Below, in pieces: positions 1 to 7,369 of a stretch of 64,000 bases of DNA. The notes below the pieces were generated by a model. The model did not search any database and was not told the DNA's origin. It saw only the letters and a list, made by a program, of their open reading frames with translations. The stretch is from an uncultured Mycobacterium sp. (GTDB lineage: Bacteria; Actinomycetota; Actinomycetes; Mycobacteriales; Mycobacteriaceae): assembly GCA_900078375.1 (NCBI GenBank), contig FLQS01000019.1:1-64000 (forward strand), read 5' to 3'. The translations under genes were made by a program, and so were the position numbers. The first letter of the stretch is position 1, and every line of letters starts with the position of its first letter.

Positions 1-92
1 GCGGCGATCCAGCGGCGGATGGTCTGCTCGTGCACGCCGATGTGGTCAGCTGCACCAGCGATTGTGGTCCAAGTGCGACGTTGTGTGTGCAT
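1..92 (-). CDS. Helix-turn-helix excisionase-like protein (partial)
   Basis: The first 30 codons are present, from an ATG at 92 running off the left edge. The reading is MHTQRRTWTTIAGA followed by ADHIGVHEQTIRRWIA, a clear helix-turn-helix of the MerR/HTH_17 (excisionase) type: a first helix, a turn around IGV, and a recognition helix ending TIRRWI. Such small proteins bind att-site DNA and steer the partner integrase toward excision. The gene lies downstream of the integrase on the same strand, which supports this role. The C-terminal part is outside the window. A plain DNA-binding regulator is the alternative. Confidence 0.65.
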   Translation of the reverse strand, partial: MHTQRRTWTTIAGAADHIGVHEQTIRRWIA

Positions 93-138
93 GGACAGAA
101 AAGTACACCTGTTGTCGCACAAGTATTTTGCACATAAA

Positions 139-150
139 AAGTTATAACTT
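139..150. promoter_or_regulatory. AT-rich perfect palindrome upstream of the xis-like gene
   Basis: AAGTTATAACTT is a perfect 12-base palindrome in an AT-rich patch between the integrase stop and the start of the xis-like gene, about 47 bases upstream of the latter. Its position suits an operator or promoter element for the xis-like gene. No protein can be assigned. Confidence 0.35.
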
Positions 151-185
151 CACGCCGCTCCGCTGCACTTTGGCCATGCCTTTGG

Positions 186-1331
186 CTACGCCTTAGGCGT
201 GTCGCTTGCACCGTTCGACTGCTGCGCCAGCTGCGACAGCGCGGCAGCCACCTCGGCGTCCCGACCGCTGACGGCCTGCTGATAGATCAGGCTGGCACGC
301 ACGGTCGAGTGCCCCAGGCGAGCCATGGACTCGGCCAGGTTCGCGCCCACCCGAGCAGCTTGGGTTCCGGCGAAGTGGCGAAGATCGTGAATGCGGATGC
401 GGTCCACGCCCGCAGCCTCCTGCGCGGCGGTGTAGTAGTCGAGGAAGACGCGATCGTTGAGGTGGCACCCGCCCTGGGCTGCCGGGAACAGTTGGGCGTC
501 AGGGTCTTCGGCAACATATGTATTGAGATGATGCTTGAGCTCTTCTCGAATATGCGGCGGCACAACGACTGTGCGACCCTTGCCAGATTTTGGCGTGTCG
601 ATGTTGCACACCCCCGAGCGGTGGGTGGCACCGCGGGCGATGGTCAGCACTGAACAGTCCGCGCTGATGTCTTTGCGCCGCAACTCGGCGGCCTCGCCCC
701 AGCGCGGGCCGCACCACGCCATCAGAAGCACCAGCATTCGCAGCCGCTTCGGTTCGATGGCGTCGGCCAGCGCGTCGAGCTGCTGCGGGTCCAGCACTTT
801 GGCCTGCCGCTTAGTGACCGTGTGCATGGCCTTCGGGATGTTGCACGGGTTCGACGGCAGCAGCCCGTCAGACACCGCGGTCCCGCAGACGGCGTGCAGG
901 AATTGGTAGGCGTGAGCACGGGCGGTGGGCTTGGTCTTGTCGAATCCGGCGTACCACGTGCGCACCGCTTCGGGAGTGAGCTGGCCGAGCGGCACCGGCC
1001 CAAGCGTCGACTCTTTGAGCCGCGCCACGTGCGCCTCATACCCGGCTTTGGTCCGCGGCTTGAGGTTGCGCTGCTCGACCCAGGTCGCGGCGAACGAGGC
1101 GACCGTCACGCCCTGGGCCTTCTTCTGCGCTGCCCGTTGCGCCGGTGGTGTCCAGTTGCCCCACTCGACCAGGCGGCGCTCGTCAGCCAGCCAGCCCTCG
1201 CCGTCGAGCTTGGAGGTGAACGTGTGCGGTGCCCGATGCCGGATGCCGTCCGGGCCGATGTACGAGGCCGACCACTTCTTGCCCTGCAGCCGCAGCCAGC
1301 CCCACCCGCGGCGACCCGTCTTGCCCGCCAT
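186..1331 (-). CDS. Tyrosine site-specific integrase
   Basis: This 381-residue phage-type tyrosine recombinase would insert and excise the element. The N-terminal ~70 residues (GWGWLRLQ, then WSASYIGPDG) look like the arm-binding domain of actinophage integrases, and a SAM-like core-binding domain follows (~75-170). The catalytic domain shows the first Arg in GPRWGE (~209), a beta-hairpin Lys in TPKSGKGRT, the HDLRH box (~315-319), GHST, and the nucleophile Tyr in SLIYQQ (~348). All key residues are present, so the enzyme is probably intact. A strong ribosome site, GGGAGGT, precedes the ATG. The att-like tRNA remnant lies 150 bases upstream. Confidence 0.93.
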   Translation of the reverse strand: MAGKTGRRGWGWLRLQGKKWSASYIGPDGIRHRAPHTFTSKLDGEGWLADERRLVEWGNWTPPAQRAAQKKAQGVTVASFAATWVEQRNLKPRTKAGYEAHVARLKESTLGPVPLGQLTPEAVRTWYAGFDKTKPTARAHAYQFLHAVCGTAVSDGLLPSNPCNIPKAMHTVTKRQAKVLDPQQLDALADAIEPKRLRMLVLLMAWCGPRWGEAAELRRKDISADCSVLTIARGATHRSGVCNIDTPKSGKGRTVVVPPHIREELKHHLNTYVAEDPDAQLFPAAQGGCHLNDRVFLDYYTAAQEAAGVDRIRIHDLRHFAGTQAARVGANLAESMARLGHSTVRASLIYQQAVSGRDAEVAAALSQLAQQSNGASDTPKA

Positions 1332-1348
1332 GGCTACCTCCCTGACCT

Positions 1349-1370
1349 AGCTATCTGTCAGCTATCCGTG
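1349..1370. repeat. Tandem 11-base repeat upstream of the integrase
   Basis: AGCTATCTGTC and AGCTATCCGTG stand head to tail (9 of 11 identical) just upstream of the integrase ribosome site. They could be integrase or excisionase arm-binding sites, or an operator. Shorter similar words (ATGCTGACTGAAG near 1380 and ATGCTCAGCTGAAG near 1445) occur in the same stretch, as is typical of att arms. Confidence 0.35.
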
Positions 1371-1403
1371 TGCGTATTTATGCTGACTGAAGCTAACTCG
1401 TGC

Positions 1404-1423
1404 ACTGTAGAGGTGTCTACAGT
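1404..1423. promoter_or_regulatory. Dyad between integrase and att remnant
   Basis: ACTGTAGA-GGTG-TCTACAGT is a perfect 8-base inverted repeat with a 4-base loop, 73 bases upstream of the integrase ATG. It could be an operator for a repressor of integrase or a small hairpin. No U-run follows, so a terminator is less likely. Confidence 0.4.
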
Positions 1424-1484
1424 CACCGCAGCTCAGAGGCATAAATGCTCAGCTGAAGGGTAGCTCAGCAATCACCGCAACGGC

Positions 1485-1508
1485 TAATTCGAATCCTGCC
1501 GGGGGCAC
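1485..1508 (+). other. tRNA 3'-end-like attachment-site remnant
   Basis: The sequence TTCGAATCCTGC followed by CGGGGGCAC has the form of a tRNA T-loop, 3' T-stem, 3' acceptor strand and discriminator base. The bases 5' of TTCGAAT (GCTAA) do not pair with CCTGC, so the homology stops inside the T-arm. This is what an att half-site left by integration into a tRNA gene looks like. The matching full tRNA should have a GCAGG T-stem and a GCCCCCG acceptor start (possibly a lysine tRNA). The isotype is inferred only. Confidence 0.5.
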
Positions 1509-1554
1509 TCAAGTTTGAACTGGTGAAACCGCGCACGGGACCGTCGCTTACCTA

Positions 1555-2127
1555 TTGGACAATTACTCGGAACGGTGTCGCCTGCACGGACTCTCGACAT
1601 GTGTGGCATCCACGGCCATGGCAGCTCTGCTCGCCGTACCGGCGGCGACGCCCTGGTGCGGGGCCGATTCATTGAGCCTCAGCAGCACTCCGCCCATCTA
1701 CCCCACCCCGGATCCCTGGCCCTGTATCCATTTTTCCGTGCTGTTGACCAATACCTCCGCACAGACCTGCACGCTGCAGGGCTGTCCCGGCGTGGACCTC
1801 GTCGGCACCACCGACCGCCACCTGGGCGCCGCCCCCGATCCCGCCGACCCGCCGTTCAGCGGGATCGTCAGCGCGTCGAGAACGGGCGGCGATGGTCAAC
1901 CCGTCGTGTTGATGCCGGGAGCGACCGCCAGCAGTCGTCTGGGCTTCCAGCCGAAAACAACCGATATCGGGCTGGCGCGCCTGGCCGCCCACCACGATCG
2001 TCGTGACCCCTCGGATTCCACCACCCAGCCAGAGACTCCGTGGCCGTTCGGTGGCTTCACCGTTCTCCTCATCAACAACGGGACACAACCGGTCGTCACG
2101 ATCGACGCGCTTCAGCCCTACGCGTGA
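1555..2127 (+). CDS. Secreted DUF4232-like protein
   Basis: This 190-residue protein has an Ala-rich hydrophobic stretch near residues 16-32 (ASTAMAALLAVPAATP) that can act as a signal segment. It is followed by a domain with CIHFSVLLTNTS and CTLQGCPGVDLV, the hallmark pattern of actinobacterial DUF4232 proteins: a beta-sandwich with 'NTs..tC.L.G.P' spacing and paired Cys. The end (FGGFTVLLINNG) fits the last strands of such a fold. The start is the TTG at 1555; a GTG at 1603 or an ATG at 1618 inside the signal segment are alternatives, since no strong ribosome site marks any of them. The exact role is unknown; a cell-envelope location is likely. Confidence 0.7.
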   Translation: MDNYSERCRLHGLSTCVASTAMAALLAVPAATPWCGADSLSLSSTPPIYPTPDPWPCIHFSVLLTNTSAQTCTLQGCPGVDLVGTTDRHLGAAPDPADPPFSGIVSASRTGGDGQPVVLMPGATASSRLGFQPKTTDIGLARLAAHHDRRDPSDSTTQPETPWPFGGFTVLLINNGTQPVVTIDALQPYA

Positions 2128-2245
2128 GTACGCGCACCTTGCAGTGACATAGCGCAACGTGTTCGCCTCCGCGAGTAACCGCCCGCGCCGCCAGCAACGA
2201 AATCCGTGGCAATAATCAATTAGAAGACTGTCAGTAGCAGGTGAC

Positions 2246-2272
2246 GTCCGGTACGGTCCAAACCAGCAAAGA
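2246..2272 (+). repeat. Shared leader element, copy A
   Basis: This 27-base stretch begins GTCCGGTACGGTCCAA and ends CCAGCAAAGA. It matches the copy at 3939-3965 at 26 of 27 positions by eye. Each copy lies just upstream of one of two paralogous secreted-protein genes, so it is probably a conserved promoter or 5'-leader element kept after gene duplication. Confidence 0.6.
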
Positions 2273-2297
2273 TGCACACGAGCTACAGGGGACATCG

Positions 2298-3653
2298 ATG
2301 GGTCGGGTTGGAGCTAAAGGCAGCAAAGCGTTGCTCGGCGCATTGGTTTCGAGTGCGCTCGCAGCCGGGGCGTTCACCGCGCCGCCCCCCGCCCAGGCAT
2401 CGTGCTTCTCGGCCTTCGGGTTGAACAACCGCAACGGCTGTATCAGCAACCTCACCACCTACGCGATTGCGATCGGCCCCGGCGCTTCGGCCAATGCCGT
2501 CAGCGGACTGTTCAGCGGTGCCATCGCGCTCGGCGCCAACGCACACGCGGAGACCAGCGTCAGTGCCTTTATGTTAGCGCTGGCCGCCGGCGACAATGCG
2601 GTGGCAGAGACGCTCAGTTCGTTTCTCGGATGGAACCTGCAATTCGGGCCCGGTACCGCATCGACTCTCGGGGGCCTCTTCAATTTCGTCCTCGGCATCT
2701 CGCCAGATGGCATAACGCCGAATACCACCGGCGCCATCGGCCTCGGCAATATCGCGGTGAAAATTGGGGCGGGCACAGCACAAGCGCTCGGCGCCTTCAA
2801 CGTCGCCCTGGGACTGATGAGCGGCAACGCCAACACTCAGTCAGCGGGCGCCTCCGGCATCGCCAACCTCGTCATACAGGCCGGGGCAGGCACCGCGGCA
2901 GCGGTCGGCTTCCTCAATGCCGCCCTTAGCGTCGTGATCGTGAACACCGGGCTGCAAACCGTCTCAGCAGGCATCCTCGGCACCCTCGCGCTCAACTTTC
3001 TCGGCGACAGCGGCACCGCGGCAACGCAGGCCTACTTCAGCTCCGCCCTGAATTTCCTGGGCACCAACATCGTGACCACCGGCGGCATCTTCAGTACCGC
3101 GCTGAACTGGCTGGGTACCGGCAACAACATTTCAGTGACGGGCTCGTTCCCCTTCGCCACGTTTGGCACGGCGTTGAACTTCTTCGGCTCCAATAACGTC
3201 CTCGGCACTGTCGGTGGTCCGCTGGCAATCGTGGCGTCGTTCTTCCAAGAGGCTGCGAACGTCATCCAAAACGGGCCCGGCATCAGAATCACCGGGCCGT
3301 TCCACTTCGACGTTCCACCCCTTGGCGGCCAGAGCGCTGCCAGCGCGAGAAGGGTGCCCGCCGCGGCGGATTCCGACCGCAGCTCGCAAGCAGCGGCGCA
3401 CACCGACTCCGATGACAGCGGCAATACGGCGACGCCACCCGCTTCCGAGGACACCACCACGAGCCCTGCCGACGACAACACCACGACTGCTGCCGCGCAC
3501 TCCGCCCGCGCCGGCAGCCACCGGAAAGTCAACGCCCCGAGTGTCTCTGACGCAGATAGCAAGAAAAGTGGCGACCTGTCGGCAGCTCCCGACAACAACA
3601 ACAAGAACGCCGCAGCCTCGCGCAGCGGTGGCGGCAAACACCGAAAGCGCTAA
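2298..3653 (+). CDS. Secreted repeat protein with basic tail (paralog 1)
   Basis: A 451-residue protein starting at the ATG at 2298, which has an AGGGGA ribosome site; an earlier in-frame GTG at 2241 lacks one and sits inside the shared leader. A signal peptide (LLGALVSSALAAGAF, cleavage near PAQASC) is followed by CFSAFG and NGCISNLTT, then ~270 residues of Gly/Ala/Asn-rich repeats built around ALN(F/W)(L/F)G with 20-25-residue spacing, suggestive of a beta-solenoid or trimeric-adhesin-like rod. The last ~110 residues are a low-complexity Ala/Ser/Thr/Asp tail ending in GGGKHRKR. No enzyme motif is seen. Its nearest relative in the window is the next gene. An adhesin-like or structural wall role is a guess. 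Confidence 0.75.
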   Translation: MGRVGAKGSKALLGALVSSALAAGAFTAPPPAQASCFSAFGLNNRNGCISNLTTYAIAIGPGASANAVSGLFSGAIALGANAHAETSVSAFMLALAAGDNAVAETLSSFLGWNLQFGPGTASTLGGLFNFVLGISPDGITPNTTGAIGLGNIAVKIGAGTAQALGAFNVALGLMSGNANTQSAGASGIANLVIQAGAGTAAAVGFLNAALSVVIVNTGLQTVSAGILGTLALNFLGDSGTAATQAYFSSALNFLGTNIVTTGGIFSTALNWLGTGNNISVTGSFPFATFGTALNFFGSNNVLGTVGGPLAIVASFFQEAANVIQNGPGIRITGPFHFDVPPLGGQSAASARRVPAAADSDRSSQAAAHTDSDDSGNTATPPASEDTTTSPADDNTTTAAAHSARAGSHRKVNAPSVSDADSKKSGDLSAAPDNNNKNAAASRSGGGKHRKR

Positions 3654-3983
3654 CCGCGCTACCATCCACGCTACCCCTCGCGCCCTGGGCACGATCGCAA
3701 GTTCCTCGTTGCGCGAACGGCGAATAATGGTTCGCCATCCGTCGGAGCCGGCTCGGCAATTCGACGATCGACGCCGACGTGATCAGGGCACTTGAATCGC
3801 GCTAACGACAACCGCACGGATGTCTGACCTTCCAACCCCTGCGTTCCATGTGGTCAAAGAGTGGAAAGTGGCGCCAGTGGTCCACCAGCTGGGAAACCTG
3901 GGAGAAGATCCATCGGAAAAGCTGTCAATGGAATGCGGGTCCGGTACGGTCCAATCCAGCAAAGACCCCTAAGGTAACGGGCT
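3654..3983 (+). other. Intergenic region between the two paralogs
   Basis: This 330-base gap holds no convincing gene. Its last 45 bases carry copy B of the shared leader and the AAGG ribosome site for the next gene. Otherwise nothing stands out. Confidence 0.6.
3939..3965 (+). repeat. Shared leader element, copy B
   Basis: This is the second copy of the 27-base element (one mismatch to 2246-2272). It ends 18 bases before the ATG of the second paralog, whereas copy A ends 25 bases before its ATG. The similar placement supports a regulatory or 5'-UTR role. Confidence 0.6.
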
Positions 3984-5132
3984 ATGTCGATGATTCAGGT
4001 ACGCGCCAAAGGTGGCATGTTGCTCGGTGTGTTGGTGTCCAGTGCGATTGTAGCCGGGGGCGTCAGCGAAGTACCGACAGCACATGCCAGCTGCTTTTCG
4101 GCCTTTGGTATCGGCAATGGCAACGGCTGCACAAGCAACTTGACCACTATTGCGATCGGGATCGGCAACGGCGCAATAGCGAACTCCAGTACCACCTTCT
4201 TCGGCGGTGCCATTGCGGTCGGCAACGATGCCAGCGCGGCCGCGGCCGCCTCGACGGCCTTCAGTGCGCTGTCCTTCACGATCGCGCTCGGCAACAACGC
4301 GAAAGCCTCAGCGCTGCCGTCTGTTCTCAGCATGGCAGTGCAGATCGGTGAAGGCATGACCACGACCCTGGGCGCGCTCAATTACGCCCTCGGCATCTCC
4401 ACCGGAACCGGATCGCAGACAACCGGCGCCGCCGGCGTCGGCAATGTCTCCGTGCAATATGGGCCGGGCACCATCGTCAACATCGGCAGCCTCAACTTTG
4501 CCTTCGGTATCAATCCCGATGGCACAACACAATCGATCACCGTCGGCGGCATGGCTGCTCTTGCGCTCAACTGGTTCGGCGACGCAAGCACCCTCGTCGC
4601 GCAAGGAATCTTGAGTAGCGCGGTCAACGTCATGGGCAAGAACGTGACGGCGGTCGCCGAAGGCGTGTTGAGCAACGCATTGAATTTCGTGGGCAACAAC
4701 AATGCGATCACGGTGTGGGGTTCGCTTCCTAACACCACGTTGAGCTGGGCATTGAACTTCTTCGGCAGCGGCAACACGATAAAGGCCGGCCCCGGCCCGT
4801 TCGCGGTCGCGGTGTCGTTCCTTCGGGACCTCGCGACGGTCGTCAAATCCAGCCCGGGCATCAACATCAATGGGTTTTCCCCTTTCACGGGGGCATCGGT
4901 CGGTGCTGGCAAGCGAACCGCCGCCGCGGCGGCGGTCTCCGACGACAGCAGCTCGGATGCCAAAGCGCCGTCTGCCTCCGGTGCCCGCGGTAAGAAGACC
5001 ACTGCGCAATCGGCGCGCCCCACCACTCAGAAGCCAGCCGGCCCGCCGTCTGCCTCGAGCGCCAACAGCAAAAAATCAGCCAACTCGTCGGCATCCGGCG
5101 TTGGTGGCAAGAAAGCCGCGCACCAGCGCTAA
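3984..5132 (+). CDS. Secreted repeat protein with basic tail (paralog 2)
   Basis: A 382-residue paralog of the preceding gene, with the same layout: signal peptide (MLLGVLVSSAIVAGG, cleavage near AHASC), the conserved start CFSAFGIGNGNGCTSN, then repeats with ALNWFG, ALNFVG and ALNFFG motifs, and an Ala/Ser/Lys tail with repeated KK pairs (GARGKKTT, ANSKKSAN, GGKKAAHQR). The mature start has two Cys twelve residues apart, as in paralog 1. The ATG at 3984 follows an AAGG ribosome site. The Lys-rich tail recalls basic tails of mycobacterial surface adhesins, but no homology is claimed. The pair looks like a tandem duplication. Confidence 0.75.
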   Translation: MSMIQVRAKGGMLLGVLVSSAIVAGGVSEVPTAHASCFSAFGIGNGNGCTSNLTTIAIGIGNGAIANSSTTFFGGAIAVGNDASAAAAASTAFSALSFTIALGNNAKASALPSVLSMAVQIGEGMTTTLGALNYALGISTGTGSQTTGAAGVGNVSVQYGPGTIVNIGSLNFAFGINPDGTTQSITVGGMAALALNWFGDASTLVAQGILSSAVNVMGKNVTAVAEGVLSNALNFVGNNNAITVWGSLPNTTLSWALNFFGSGNTIKAGPGPFAVAVSFLRDLATVVKSSPGININGFSPFTGASVGAGKRTAAAAAVSDDSSSDAKAPSASGARGKKTTAQSARPTTQKPAGPPSASSANSKKSANSSASGVGGKKAAHQR

Positions 5133-5624
5133 ATCAGCCAACGTAACTCGGCGGCCATCTGCTTGCCGCTGCATATCAATGGGCAGGTCACCAGATAGCG
5201 GTGGCGGCGGCAAAGTCGGCGCAAATGCCGGCACGAGCGGCGGAACGGCAGTACCGGCCGCGGCCTGAGCGGTGTCAACGGTGGCACCGGAGGGACTGGC
5301 GGCACGGCCGGTACCGGTGGTGCCGGCGGTACCTGACCGTAGTGACCCGGTAGCTCGACACCTCCGAAGACAGCTCTACTCAACTCTTCGCACCACCACC
5401 TCGACACGAGGAGTCGACCAGGAATCGCGACCCGACGCAAGGCGCAGACAACGGCTGCGCCATCCAATTGCGGGCCGCTATTTCCTCATGACCCAAACGT
5501 CAAGGGCGATACCCGCTTATCCACCCGAATTGCTGAAACAGGCGGATCAAGAGTTTGCCACGGCCCGGTATTCGCATTGCTACCATGTGGGACTTAGAAG
5601 CACTCGCGAACCTGGGAGCTAACC
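5133..5624. other. Intergenic region with PGRS debris
   Basis: This 492-base stretch has no intact gene. It holds a broken PGRS tail (5201-5336) and the upstream region of the next gene. A weak promoter candidate is TTGCCA (5555-5560) with TACCAT (5581-5586), but the 20-base spacer is long. GGGAGC at 5612-5617 is the ribosome site for the gene at 5625. Confidence 0.55.
5201..5336 (+). pseudogene. PGRS repeat fragment, frame-broken
   Basis: The bases translate into Gly-rich PGRS-like peptide in two frames. The first part reads GGGGKVGANAGTSGG. After a one-base frame change the rest reads NGSTGRGLSGVNGGTGG and ends TAGTGGAGGT-stop, which is a typical PE_PGRS C-terminus. No PE domain or start is attached. 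It is best seen as the remaining tail of a decayed PE_PGRS gene. Confidence 0.6.
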
Positions 5625-7349
5625 ATGGCTGCAAGGCACCGTGCGGCAAGCCGGGCGAAAAGTTCGTCCGCCCGCCACCGCGCTCCTCAGCAGCCCAGCA
5701 AAGTCTCTACCTGGGTAGGAACCGGTGCTCTCACTGTTGGTGTTTGCGCTTCACTGGCCGGCGCTGCGGGAGTTGCCCATGCCGACTCGTCCACCGGCGA
5801 CTCCCCATCAACGAGCCACAGCAGCAGCGGCCCCAAAGCGAACTCCGGTCGCACCACGTCGTCGAAACCGAGCACCGGCGCGGCCAAGGCAACCACCGGC
5901 AAAACCACTTCGCCGAAGTCGGCAGACGACACCGCCCTGAACAACGTGGCGAACCCGGGCGGAGCCACCGGGGCTAACCGGGCCCGCAACGCCCGTGCCC
6001 TTTCGGTGCCCGCCGCGGCCGCCCAAAACAATGCCGCCCAAGACAATCGGGCCACCAACGACGCACCTGACGATACCGCAGCCCAAAGCCCGGCAACCCC
6101 GCGCGCGCACTCGGCCAGGCCCTTGACCGTGGCGACCGCCGCCCCGAGCGCCTCAGCCGAGTCCGCCGCCGCGAAGGTAGGCGCATCGGATATCACCGCG
6201 TCAGACCTCGGTGTCCTGTCCCCGTTGCAACAGCTGACGTGCGCCATCCTCGCCTCGGTGCTCAACGCCACCGGCCCGACGCTGCTGAACATCTTCGTCA
6301 CCCCGCAACAAATCAGCGTTGAGGACGTCATCGTCGCGCTCGCCACCAATTCGTGGAAGGGACGGGCGCTCTGGGGCAACGGTGCGGACGGCACCGCCGA
6401 CAGCCCGGACGGCAAGCCGGGTGGCTGGTTCATCGGCAACGGCGGCAACGGCTACTCCCAGCCCGACGGCTCCGGCCTGAACGGCGGTAACGGGGGCGCC
6501 TCGGGCCTGGTCGGCAACGGCGGCACGGGCGGGGCAGGCGGGTCTAGTGCGACGCTGCCGGGCACCGGAGGGAACGGTGGCGCGGCACAGTTATTCGGCA
6601 CCGGCGGCACCGGCGGTGTGGGCGGCGCCGGTCTGGGTATCACCGGTGGCACCGGTGGCACCGGCGGCACTGGCGGACTGTTCAGTGGCAACGGCGGAAC
6701 CGGCGGGGCCGGCGGTACGGGCCTGATCGGCGGAGCCGGCGGCGCGGGCGGCTATGTGCTCAGCCTCGGATTCGGCTACTTCGCCCCCGGCGGGAAGTAC
6801 CACGCCGGCACAGTCACCGGCGGGACCGGCGGAGTCGGTGGCGCCGGAACCGGCATCACTGGCGTCGGCGGAATCGGCGGCGCGGGCGGTGTCGCGATCC
6901 TCTGGGGGCTCGACCAAACGAACTACTACTTGTCGGTGATCACACAGTTCACCGGCATCACCAACAATGCCGCCATCGCCGTCGGCGGCACCGGCGGGGC
7001 CGGCGGGACCGGCACCGTCGGCGGCCTCGGCGGGGTCGGCGGCGACGCGTACAACTTCCTGCCCGCCGGATCAGTCCCCGAAGGTGTCGCCATCGGCGGA
7101 CAGGGCGGCGACGGCGGCGACTCCACTGATACCAACCCATTGGACATGGGGATCGTGGGCGGAGCCGGCGGCCACGGCGGCAACGGCTACGCCGTCGAGC
7201 TGTTCAACTCCCAGGGCGGCGCCGGCGGCAGTGGCGGAGAGGGTCTGTTCGGGCTGCCGGGCGCACCCGGCCTGCCCGGCCTCGGACTACTGCTGCCCGA
7301 CATCTCCGCAGCGGGCAGCTGCATTATCGGCGTCTGCCTCTCGACATAA
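5625..7349 (+). CDS. PGRS-repeat protein with signal peptide, no PE domain
   Basis: A 574-residue protein. Residues 1-27 are basic, ~28-52 form a hydrophobic signal segment (VGTGALTVGVCASLAGAAG) with an A-x-A-like end near AHADS, and ~55-190 are a Ser/Thr/Ala-rich linker. A short hydrophobic block (LTCAILASVLNATG) and the phrase ALWGNGADGTA, which in PE_PGRS proteins joins the N-domain to the repeats, come next. From ~265 to ~550 the chain is GGxGG repeats (GNGGTGGAGG-type), interrupted by non-repeat loops. A PE domain is absent, so export is probably by Sec or Tat rather than type VII. It is convergent with the FAAL gene 20 bases away. Confidence 0.85.
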   Translation: MAARHRAASRAKSSSARHRAPQQPSKVSTWVGTGALTVGVCASLAGAAGVAHADSSTGDSPSTSHSSSGPKANSGRTTSSKPSTGAAKATTGKTTSPKSADDTALNNVANPGGATGANRARNARALSVPAAAAQNNAAQDNRATNDAPDDTAAQSPATPRAHSARPLTVATAAPSASAESAAAKVGASDITASDLGVLSPLQQLTCAILASVLNATGPTLLNIFVTPQQISVEDVIVALATNSWKGRALWGNGADGTADSPDGKPGGWFIGNGGNGYSQPDGSGLNGGNGGASGLVGNGGTGGAGGSSATLPGTGGNGGAAQLFGTGGTGGVGGAGLGITGGTGGTGGTGGLFSGNGGTGGAGGTGLIGGAGGAGGYVLSLGFGYFAPGGKYHAGTVTGGTGGVGGAGTGITGVGGIGGAGGVAILWGLDQTNYYLSVITQFTGITNNAAIAVGGTGGAGGTGTVGGLGGVGGDAYNFLPAGSVPEGVAIGGQGGDGGDSTDTNPLDMGIVGGAGGHGGNGYAVELFNSQGGAGGSGGEGLFGLPGAPGLPGLGLLLPDISAAGSCIIGVCLST

Positions 7350-7369
7350 CGCCGAACAGCAGCCCGTCC

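Larger units (their letters stand above)
1..1508. mobile_element. Edge of an integrated element (xis-int-att end)
   Basis: An excisionase-like HTH gene, a tyrosine integrase and a tRNA-3'-end-like sequence lie together, which is the usual order at the attachment end of an integrated phage or ICE. The element would extend to the left, beyond the window. The right limit is placed at the tRNA-like sequence, because ordinary mycobacterial genes begin after it. No other phage or conjugation gene is visible here, so a decayed island is equally possible. Limits are inferred. Confidence 0.55.

Noticed and set aside
1459..1508. Possible complete tRNA gene (TAGCTCAG D-arm-like and TTCGAATCC T-arm-like words)
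   Set aside because: The two words are only about 20 bases apart, there is no anticodon arm, and the 5' T-stem does not pair. Only the 3' end of a tRNA is present.
5272..5622. 116-residue open frame upstream of the PGRS-repeat gene
   Set aside because: No motif and no ribosome site. It covers PGRS debris in the wrong frame and promoter DNA.
6480..7300. CRISPR-like array in the Gly-rich repeats
   Set aside because: The repeats are in-frame GGxGG codons of variable length, with no constant spacer pattern; they are PGRS coding repeats.
5625..7349. Classical PE_PGRS protein
   Set aside because: The N-terminus is a basic region plus signal segment, without the PE helices; only the linker phrase and the PGRS repeats are shared.
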